64,000 nt of DNA, from contig JALHQN010000008.1 of NCBI GenBank assembly GCA_022841915.1, positions 200,713-264,712 on the forward strand. The letters are read 5' to 3'. Below, piece by piece: positions 55,668 to 64,000 of the stretch. The notes under the pieces were generated by a model, which worked only from the letters and a program-made list of their open reading frames with translations, ran no database searches and was not told the origin of the DNA. Position numbers and translations under genes: made by a program. The stretch comes from Burkholderiales bacterium (GTDB lineage Bacteria > Pseudomonadota > Gammaproteobacteria > Burkholderiales > WYBJ01). The stretch's first letter is position 1. Each line of letters opens with the position of its first letter.

Positions 55668-56974
55668 GCGTTGCTCTTCCCCATCAGTTCGTCGAAATCA
55701 ACAGGCGAATCTTGCGTCTTGGCCGCAGATGTCACCCAATCGACCACATTTTGCTCGATGACCGCGGTCTCGAACTCTTGCAGGCGCTCCGGCGAAGAAT
55801 AGTACCACTTCACCACTTCCTGGGGCTGCTCGAAGCTCTTGGCGTGCCCTTCGACCGCGGCGCGCACCTGTTCCGGCTTGGCCTGGAGAGAATTCGCCCG
55901 GACTACCTCCGCCAATATCAGCCCCAACCTGACCCTGCGCTCTGCCTGAGTCTTCAGTATATCGGCCGGAATGGGCACATCTTTCATCTTTACGCCCCGC
56001 GCTTCGAGATCGCGCTGGGCGGCCTGCGCCAGCGACTGCATCTCCATCTCGACCAGCGACTGCGGGACTTCGAGCGTCGCACGCTCGCCCAAGAGCTTGA
56101 AGACCTGCTCTTTCAACCGAGCCTTGATGCGCGCCTCGACTTCGCGCTCGACGTTCACGCGAACTTCGGAGCGCATCTTGTCCACGTCGCCGTCCGTCAC
56201 CCCGAGAACTTTGGCGAACTCGGCGTCGAGCGCCGGCAGCTTGGGCTCGGAAACAAGCTTCAAGGTCAGGGAGAATTGCGCGGTCTTGCCGGCGACTTCC
56301 TTGGCGTGATAATCATCGGGATAGGTCAGATCGAAGCTGCGCGATTCGCCCGCCTTCATGCCGACGATCGTTTTCTCGAACTCCGGCAGCATCCGTCCGG
56401 CGCCGAGCAACATTTGCAGATCCTTGGCTTCCCCGCCCTGAAAGGGCTTGCCATCGATCTGGCCGGTGAAATCGACGACGACCATATCGTCGGCCTGCGC
56501 CGCGCGCTCGGCGGTATCGAAGGTCGCCCGCTGCTTTCTGAGGACCTCGATGGTCTTCTCGACCTCGGCGTCGGTCACCGCGAGCACAGGACGAGCGATC
56601 TCGGCGTCAGCAACAGAACCGAGGACGACCTCGGGATAGACTTCGAAGGTTGCGCTGTACTCGTACTGGCCGCTGCCCTCGCCGGCGGGTTTGGTCTCGA
56701 ACTTCGGATACCCCGCCACCCGCAAATTGTTGTCCCGCACGGCGTCGCCGAAGCACTTTTGCAGCTTGTCGGCGAGCACTTCCTGCCTGACTTGGAGCCC
56801 GTACTGCTGCTCCACCACCTTCATCGGCACTTTGCCCGGACGGAAACCGTGCATCTTCACCGTCTGGGCCAGCCGTTTCAGGCGACTGCTCACTTCACCA
56901 TCGATATCGTTCGACGGCACGCTGATATTCAGGCGCCGCTCGAGATTACTTACTGTTTCAAGATTTGCTTGCAT
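55664..56974 (-). CDS. tig: trigger factor
   Basis: The 436-residue ribosome-associated chaperone has the ribosome-binding signature [17 protein letters not shown], a central FKBP-type isomerase domain ([19 protein letters not shown] ... LTYPDDYHA) and a long helical C-domain. GAGG lies seven bases before the ATG at 56974; the preceding ATG at 56977 is the other choice. It starts 25 bases after the tRNA-Leu end, so it may be read through from the tRNA. Confidence 0.96.
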   Translation of the reverse strand: MQANLETVSNLERRLNISVPSNDIDGEVSSRLKRLAQTVKMHGFRPGKVPMKVVEQQYGLQVRQEVLADKLQKCFGDAVRDNNLRVAGYPKFETKPAGEGSGQYEYSATFEVYPEVVLGSVADAEIARPVLAVTDAEVEKTIEVLRKQRATFDTAERAAQADDMVVVDFTGQIDGKPFQGGEAKDLQMLLGAGRMLPEFEKTIVGMKAGESRSFDLTYPDDYHAKEVAGKTAQFSLTLKLVSEPKLPALDAEFAKVLGVTDGDVDKMRSEVRVNVEREVEARIKARLKEQVFKLLGERATLEVPQSLVEMEMQSLAQAAQRDLEARGVKMKDVPIPADILKTQAERRVRLGLILAEVVRANSLQAKPEQVRAAVEGHAKSFEQPQEVVKWYYSSPERLQEFETAVIEQNVVDWVTSAAKTQDSPVDFDELMGKSNA

Positions 56975-56998
56975 CATGCAGCCTCGAAGATTTCCACT

Positions 56999-57083
<85 letters not shown>

Positions 57084-57354
57084 ACGGCTGGAAAGACCGT
57101 CCTGGTGGGACTGACCTTCCGGCCGGAAGGCAAACTTTATCGCCCGGGAGCCATCCGCGTCCGGGCAAGTCACGTTCAGGCCGTGGCCACGGAAATGCTG
57201 GTCGCATCAACGTCCGGGGGCCTGGCAGCCAAGCCCCGCTACGCCCGGGACTGGCAGCAGACAAGTGTAATATTATTAGAGACTTGCCGCCAGCGTCAGA
57301 TTGCCCTGCCGCTCCTTGCCTTATACCTAAGCATTTGTTCCGAGGTCGCTTTTC

Positions 57355-58182
57355 ATGGGGGTTGGACATTACGAGAACTTCCCGGTGGCCTCCATCCTGC
57401 TGCCAGAACCCTTGCGGCGCCCGATCGCGGCAGTCTATCGGTTCGCCCGTACGGCCGATGACATGGCCGATGAGGGCGATCTGCCCGCCGAGGCCAGGCT
57501 GGAGCAATTGGCCGAGTTTGACCGCCAACTGATACGCCTGGAACGCGGAGAACCCCTGCAAGACCCGCTCTTTCTCGAGCTTGCGGAAGCGATCCGCCGC
57601 CACCGTCTGCCGATGCAGTACTTTCACGACCTGCTGGACGCCTTCTCGCAGGACTGCGTCAAGACGCGCTACCGCGACTTCGCCGAGTTGCAGGACTACT
57701 CGCGGCGCTCGGCCGATCCGATCGGCCGGCTGCTGCTCCACCTGTTCGGCACGACGAGCGCGGAAGCCTTCCGCTGTTCGGACAACATCTGCAGCGCCTT
57801 GCAATACATCAACTTCTGGCAAGACGTCGCCATCGACTATCGCAAGCAGCGCATCTATCTGCCGACAGAGGACATGCAGGCCTTCGGTGTTGCCGAAGGC
57901 GATATCGCCAGCGGCATGGCCACCGATCGCTTCAAGGCGCTCATGGCGTTCCAGGTGACGCGCACCCGCCGAATGCTGCATGAGGGCGCCGCGCTGGGAC
58001 GCATGCTCAAAGGACGGGCCGGCCTTGAAATCCGCACCGTCGTCGCCGGTGGCGACACCATCCTTCAGCGGGTCGTCGAAGCCGATTACGATGTTTTCCA
58101 CTGCCGCCCCGTGCTGCGAGCTCGCGATTGGGTAGCCATGCTCGCTCGCGCGATCTTCGGCGATGGCAGGATTCGCACCTGA
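57355..58182 (+). CDS. hpnC: hydroxysqualene synthase HpnC
   Basis: The 275-residue protein of the squalene/phytoene synthase superfamily has the first acidic motif DDMAD (35-39) and the second NFWQDVAIDYRKQRIYLP (153-170). HpnC turns presqualene diphosphate into hydroxysqualene in the bacterial three-step route. GAGG lies ten bases before the ATG. First gene of hpnCDE, divergent from tRNA-Leu/tig. Confidence 0.93.
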   Translation: MGVGHYENFPVASILLPEPLRRPIAAVYRFARTADDMADEGDLPAEARLEQLAEFDRQLIRLERGEPLQDPLFLELAEAIRRHRLPMQYFHDLLDAFSQDCVKTRYRDFAELQDYSRRSADPIGRLLLHLFGTTSAEAFRCSDNICSALQYINFWQDVAIDYRKQRIYLPTEDMQAFGVAEGDIASGMATDRFKALMAFQVTRTRRMLHEGAALGRMLKGRAGLEIRTVVAGGDTILQRVVEADYDVFHCRPVLRARDWVAMLARAIFGDGRIRT

Positions 58183-58241
58183 TGCTCGAACACCAGACGC
58201 CGTGCTTGCCAAGCTGACCCCAATTCGTGGACCCTGCCCCC

Positions 58242-59075
58242 ATGGACCCGCACAAATACTGCGCTGACCGGGCCGCCCGCAGCGGGTCGAGCTTCTACTA
58301 CAGCTTCATGTTTCTTCCGCAGCCGCGTCGGCGCGCCATCACCGCGCTGTACGCGTTCTGCCGTGAGGTGGACGATGTGGTCGACGAGACCTCGGATACC
58401 GAAGTCGCCCGTACCAAGCTGGCATGGTGGCGCAACGAAATCGCCTCGGTCTACGGGGGCACGCCGCAGCATCCGGTCGCACGTGCGTTGACCGACGTCG
58501 TGGGCGATTTCGGCCTCCCGCAGTCGATGCTCGAGGAGATCATCGACGGCATGCAGATGGATCTGGAGCAGAATCGCTATCCCGACTTCGAGTCGCTGCT
58601 CGCCTATTGCCACCGCGTCGCCGGCGTCGTGGGCTTGCTCTCGGCGAAAATCTTCGGCCATACCAGTCCGGCCACGCTCGATTACGCCCACGATCTGGGC
58701 ATCGCGTTCCAGTTGACGAACATCGTCCGTGACATCGGCGAGGACGCCCGGCGCGACCGGATCTACCTGCCACTCGACGACATGACCCGCTATGGCGTTC
58801 GTCCGGCAGACATTTTGCAAGGGCGCGACTCGGAGTCCATGCGCAATCTGCTGCAGTTTCAGATTGCCCGTGCCCGCAGCTACTACACCCAGGCACTCGA
58901 CAAGCTGCCTGCGGCCGATCGACGCGCCCAACGCGCGGGACTGATCATGGCCGCGATCTACCGCCGGCTGCTCGACGAGATCGACACCGAGGCCACGCGC
59001 GTGCTTTCGGCGAGAGTGTCGCTGACCCCGATGACGAAGCTTTGGCTAGCCTTCAAGACCTGGCTGAAGACTTAG
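58242..59075 (+). CDS. hpnD: presqualene diphosphate synthase HpnD
   Basis: The 277-residue enzyme condenses two farnesyl diphosphates. The acidic motif DDVVDE (44-49) and the second motif LTNIVRDIGEDARRDRIYLP are intact, as is RVAGVVG. It follows hpnC by 59 bases. The ATG at 58242 was chosen; a GTG at 58227 in the same frame would add five residues. Confidence 0.94.
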   Translation: MDPHKYCADRAARSGSSFYYSFMFLPQPRRRAITALYAFCREVDDVVDETSDTEVARTKLAWWRNEIASVYGGTPQHPVARALTDVVGDFGLPQSMLEEIIDGMQMDLEQNRYPDFESLLAYCHRVAGVVGLLSAKIFGHTSPATLDYAHDLGIAFQLTNIVRDIGEDARRDRIYLPLDDMTRYGVRPADILQGRDSESMRNLLQFQIARARSYYTQALDKLPAADRRAQRAGLIMAAIYRRLLDEIDTEATRVLSARVSLTPMTKLWLAFKTWLKT

Positions 59076-59265
59076 TGACCCGGCGCATGAATGGTCTGCA
59101 CGATGCGGCCGAGGCTCGGTGCCATGCGAGGCCGCGCATTTGCGCCGGCCGTCGCAGCCAGGATGGGGTTCACGATCCACGGGCGCCGATCTCGCCCTGG
59201 GCACCTCAGGGCCGCTCGGCGCGACCGGCCATGAAGCGGCGAATTCCGGCTCAGGGTGCTCGCCG

Positions 59266-60651
59266 GTGAGGCGGCATCGAAGTAGCCCGCCACGCGTCGC
59301 CGTCGTCGGCGGCGGCTATGCGGGCATGGCCGCCGCGGTCGAACTGGTCGACTTGGGTGTGCCAGCCACCGTCTACGAGGCCGCGGGGTCGCTCGGCGGA
59401 CGGGCGCGGCGAGTCAGCCGTCACGGGTTCATGCTCGACAACGGTCAGCATATCCTCATCGGCGCATACACGCAGACCTTGGCGCTGCTCGAACGCATCG
59501 GCAGCGACGATCGACATGTCTTGCGCCTGCCCCTGCAATGGAGGTTTCCGCCCCACTTCGATCTGCGGGCGTTTGCTGCGCCGGCACCGTGGCACCTTGC
59601 CCTGGGCCTGCTGACCGCACGCGGATTGAGCATCACCGCCCGGCTTCGCTGTGCGAGCTTCCTGCAGTGGTGCAAGCGAGTGCAGTTTCGACTACCCGCG
59701 GATACCTGCGTCGCCGATCTGCTCGTTCAGCACCGCCAGGATCGCGAAGCGATCCGCTTCTTGTGGGATCCGCTATGCGTCGCGGCATTAAACACGCCCT
59801 CGCAGGAAGCCTCGGCGCAGGTCTTCCTGAGCGTGCTCCGCGACGGGCTCGCCTCGACGCGTGCCGCCTCCGAGCTGATACTGCCGCGGACAGACCTGAC
59901 GAGCCTCTTCCCCGAGCCCGCAGCCGAGTACGTGGCGCAGCATGGCGGCGAGATACGCTTGGGATGCGCCGTCCAGCGCATCGATCATGACGCCGACGGG
60001 TTCCGGCTGCGATGCTCGACGGACGAGCAATGCTACGACGTCGTCATCATCGCCACCGCGCCGTCGCAGGTCGCCCCGTTGGCGGCCCACTTGCCGCAGC
60101 TCGGTGCCCAGCTGCAGCAGATCGCCGCGCTCGACTACCAGCCGATCGTCACGCTCTATCTGCACTACCCCGAGCTGCCTGCATTGCCCTTTCCGATGAT
60201 CGGGATGTCGGGCGAGTTCGGCCAATGGCTGTTCGACCGGTCGGCGATCAGCGGCCAGCAAGGCTTGCTCGCCGTCGTGATCAGCGCCCGAGGACGCGCG
60301 CAGCGCTTGAAGCGGGAAGACCTGGCCACCCGCGTGCAAGCCGAGGTGAGCGCGCTCCTGCCGGGGATCGGGACCCCGGACTGGGTGCAAGTCATCGAGG
60401 AGAAACGCGCGACCTTCGCCTGTATCCCGAATCTGGATCGCCCCGCCAACCAGACGGGGCTGCGCGGCCTGTACCTGGCCGGGGACTACACCGCAAGCGA
60501 CTATCCCGCCACGATCGAGGCGGCCGTACGCAGCGGGCGCTGCTGCGCACGGCTCGCCCACGACGAGGCAGGCGCCGCGCCGAGCCCCGAACACCCGACG
60601 CGCGCCGAGCCCGCGAGTGCGGCGCCGCATCTTGCGCCTGGAAGCCACTGA
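59266..60651 (+). CDS. hpnE: hydroxysqualene dehydroxylase HpnE
   Basis: The 461-residue flavoprotein has an N-terminal dinucleotide-binding motif [17 protein letters not shown], followed by the amine-oxidase-like motif GSLGGRARR and C-terminal [20 protein letters not shown]. HpnE reduces hydroxysqualene to squalene. The GTG at 59266 is preferred since the Rossmann motif starts a few residues later. The frame opens at ATG 59119, but the extra 49 residues are low-complexity. 190 bases separate it from hpnD. Confidence 0.88.
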   Translation: MRRHRSSPPRVAVVGGGYAGMAAAVELVDLGVPATVYEAAGSLGGRARRVSRHGFMLDNGQHILIGAYTQTLALLERIGSDDRHVLRLPLQWRFPPHFDLRAFAAPAPWHLALGLLTARGLSITARLRCASFLQWCKRVQFRLPADTCVADLLVQHRQDREAIRFLWDPLCVAALNTPSQEASAQVFLSVLRDGLASTRAASELILPRTDLTSLFPEPAAEYVAQHGGEIRLGCAVQRIDHDADGFRLRCSTDEQCYDVVIIATAPSQVAPLAAHLPQLGAQLQQIAALDYQPIVTLYLHYPELPALPFPMIGMSGEFGQWLFDRSAISGQQGLLAVVISARGRAQRLKREDLATRVQAEVSALLPGIGTPDWVQVIEEKRATFACIPNLDRPANQTGLRGLYLAGDYTASDYPATIEAAVRSGRCCARLAHDEAGAAPSPEHPTRAEPASAAPHLAPGSH

Positions 60652-60730
60652 TTCTTCGACCAGGCGGCTGAGCCCTGGTGAGCCGGTGTAAGATATCGGG
60701 GATCAAGAGCAAAGCCCCGGGAGAGCGAAG

Positions 60731-62380
60731 TTGACGCAGCGCGAATCGATGGAGTATGACGTTGTAGTGGTCGGCGGCGGACCGGCCGGACTGGCTGCAG
60801 CCATTCGGATCAAGCAGCTTGCCGCGGAAAAAGGCACCGAGACCAGTGTCTGTGTCCTGGAAAAGGGCTCCGAGATCGGCGCCCATATCCTGTCCGGTGC
60901 CGTCATGGACCCGCGTGCCCTGACCGAACTCATTCCTGACTGGAAGGAAAAGGGCGCGCCTCTCAACGCCCCCGTGACCGAGGACAGATTCATGTTCCTG
61001 TCCGAGTCCGGCGGCTGGCAAGTTCCCGACGCGATGCTGCCCGGCTGCTTTCGCAACCACGGCAACTACGTCGTCAGCCTTGCGAACGTTTGCCGTTGGC
61101 TGGGACAACAGGCCGAGGCGGTGGGCGTGGAGATTTTTCCCGGTTTCGCGGCGGCGGAGGTCTTGTTCAACGACGATGGCAGCGTCAAGGGCGTGGCCAC
61201 CGGCAACATGGGCGTAGGCAAGGAAGGCGAAGAGACCGAGAACTTCCAGCCCGGGATGGAACTGCATGCCAAGTACACCTTCTTCGCCGAAGGCTGCCGA
61301 GGCCACCTGGGCAAACAGATCCAGGAACGATTCAAGCTTCGCGAGGGTGTCGATCCGCAGGTCTACGGCATCGGCCTCAAGGAGCTGTGGCAGATCGATC
61401 CGGCGAAGCACAAGCCCGGCCTCGTCATGCACACCGCTGGCTGGCCACTGGAAAGCGACACCTATGGCGGGTCCTTCCTCTATCACATGGAAGACAACCT
61501 GGTGGCCGTGGGCTTCGTCGTCGGCTTGGGTTACAAGAACCCCTACCTGAGCCCGTACGAAGAATTCCAGCGCTACAAGACGCATCCGAAAATCCGGACC
61601 TTCTTCGAAGGCGGCAAGCGCCTGGCCTACGGCGCACGCGCGATCTCGGCCGGCGGCATCCAATCGCTGCCGAAGCTGGTGTTTGCGGGTGGCGCATTGA
61701 TCGGTGACGACGCCGGTTTCCTCAATGCGTCCCGAATCAAAGGCAGCCACGCGGCGATCAAATCCGGAATGATGGCCGCCGAGGCAGCCTTCGAGGCCAT
61801 CGGGGCCGGACGCACGAGCGATGAGTTGACCGCGTATCCCGAGGCATTCCGCTCCAGCTGGCTGCACGACGAATTGCATCGCGCGCGCAACTTCAAACCC
61901 TGGATGAGCAAAGGCTTGGTCACCGGGACGATCATGGTGGGCGTCGACCAGATCCTGTTCGGCGGGAAGGCCCCCTGGACCCTGCACCACCATCATTCCG
62001 ACAACGAGACGCTGGTCAACAAGCGCGACGCCAAGCCGATCACGTATCCGAAGCCCGACGGCGTGATCACGTTCGATCGCTTGTCGTCCGTGTTCGTCTC
62101 GAACACGAACCACGAAGAGAACCAGCCCTGCCACCTGACGCTGAAGGATCCGAGCGTGCCGGTGAACGTGAACCTGGAGCTCTACGACGCGCCGGAGCAG
62201 CGGTATTGCCCCGCCGGGGTCTACGAAATCGTGCGCGACGACGACGGCACCAATCCCCGGCTGCAGATCAACGCGCAAAATTGCGTGCACTGCAAGACTT
62301 GCGACATCAAGGACCCGACACAGAACATCGTCTGGGTCGTCCCCGAGGGCGGCGGCGGACCGACCTATCCGAATATGTAG
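60731..62380 (+). CDS. etfD: electron transfer flavoprotein-ubiquinone oxidoreductase
   Basis: The 549-residue membrane-associated enzyme passes electrons from reduced ETF to ubiquinone. FAD site [20 protein letters not shown], ubiquinone-domain GAVMDPRAL, and the C-terminal 4Fe-4S ligands in RYCPAGVYE and CVHCKTCD are visible. The frame begins with TTG at 60731, with GGGAGAG nearby; an ATG at 60749 has no such site. Confidence 0.93.
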   Translation: MTQRESMEYDVVVVGGGPAGLAAAIRIKQLAAEKGTETSVCVLEKGSEIGAHILSGAVMDPRALTELIPDWKEKGAPLNAPVTEDRFMFLSESGGWQVPDAMLPGCFRNHGNYVVSLANVCRWLGQQAEAVGVEIFPGFAAAEVLFNDDGSVKGVATGNMGVGKEGEETENFQPGMELHAKYTFFAEGCRGHLGKQIQERFKLREGVDPQVYGIGLKELWQIDPAKHKPGLVMHTAGWPLESDTYGGSFLYHMEDNLVAVGFVVGLGYKNPYLSPYEEFQRYKTHPKIRTFFEGGKRLAYGARAISAGGIQSLPKLVFAGGALIGDDAGFLNASRIKGSHAAIKSGMMAAEAAFEAIGAGRTSDELTAYPEAFRSSWLHDELHRARNFKPWMSKGLVTGTIMVGVDQILFGGKAPWTLHHHHSDNETLVNKRDAKPITYPKPDGVITFDRLSSVFVSNTNHEENQPCHLTLKDPSVPVNVNLELYDAPEQRYCPAGVYEIVRDDDGTNPRLQINAQNCVHCKTCDIKDPTQNIVWVVPEGGGGPTYPNM

Positions 62381-62547
62381 GCGATCCCCCAGTGCCCCAG
62401 CCGGGGCAAAAGCACCACGGCTGCCTCGCCCGGCGAACCAGGCGGCCGTGCTTGGGCCTGTGTTTCTCCCCCTGCCCCCGGGCCCCTCGGCGCGAATTGC
62501 CGCCGCCTCTTCTTTGTCGGTCGTCGCCGTGGCGGCCGACAACCTGC

Positions 62548-62553
62548 TACAAT
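62548..62553 (+). promoter_or_regulatory. -10 box of typA
   Basis: TACAAT lies 27 bases before the typA ATG, giving a short leader. The -35 region shows no TTGACA. The 60-odd bases upstream are GC-rich. Confidence 0.45.
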
Positions 62554-62579
62554 CGCGCCCCCTCTGAAGGCCCGCCCCC

Positions 62580-64000
<1,421 letters not shown>

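Overview
The window looks like a chromosomal piece of a GC-rich betaproteobacterium. The gene order tig-clpP-clpX-lon-hupB-tRNA-tRNA-ppiD, the mltD/methyltransferase/rnhA/dnaQ group, an exosortase-B exopolysaccharide locus with PEP-CTERM proteins, and hpnCDE squalene genes together suggest a Rhodocyclales- or Nitrosomonadales-like lineage. This placement is inferred from gene content and order; no rRNA gene is present. I saw no CRISPR array, insertion sequence or phage gene.

Region 1 (1-3034) holds the 5' part of a large cache-CheW chemotaxis-type protein and a small VOC-family protein. Region 2 (3497-31513) is one large exopolysaccharide (EPS) locus. Its conserved frame is, on the minus strand, a polyprenyl-phosphate sugar phosphotransferase, EpsD (SurA/PpiC-like lipoprotein), EpsE (Wza-like), EpsF (Wzz/Wzc-like), EpsG (tyrosine-kinase-like ATPase), exosortase XrtB and EpsI. 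These are followed by a variable, lower-GC cassette: flippase, nitroreductase-like protein, pyruvyl transferase-like protein, O-antigen-ligase/polymerase, and four glycosyltransferases. Two plus-strand genes (UDP-glucose dehydrogenase and a heparinase II/III-type lyase) and the rfbBACD dTDP-rhamnose operon lie beyond, and the EpsL-like outer-membrane beta-barrel closes the locus. The genes predict a Wzx/Wzy-type EPS containing rhamnose and probably glucuronate, perhaps with a pyruvyl group. Two PEP-CTERM proteins (30587-31327 and 32982-33770) are candidate exosortase substrates.

Region 3 (31834-40550) contains tRNA-Val, two overlapping small genes, the second PEP-CTERM gene, a cyclic-2,3-diphosphoglycerate-synthetase-like P-loop protein, nudC, dnaQ, rnhA, a methyltransferase and mltD. 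Region 4 (40655-48241) is a four-gene oligopeptide/microcin-type ABC importer ordered like yejABEF, with fabI divergent from it.

Region 5 (48267-57083) is the proteostasis block: ppiD, tRNA-Asp, tRNA-Val, hupB, lon, clpX, clpP, tig and tRNA-Leu, all on the minus strand. Region 6 (57355-64000) runs on the plus strand: hpnC, hpnD, hpnE (squalene from farnesyl diphosphate), the electron-transfer-flavoprotein:ubiquinone oxidoreductase, and the 5' part of typA/bipA.

The most interesting leads are: an 18-base motif (two TGCAAC repeats ten bases apart) shared by the upstream regions of the EpsL-like gene and a PEP-CTERM gene; a two-domain nitroreductase-like protein beside the pyruvyl transferase; a lyase paired with UDP-glucuronate synthesis; a substrate-binding protein that appears anchored at both ends; and a terminator hairpin just before the ppiD start codon.
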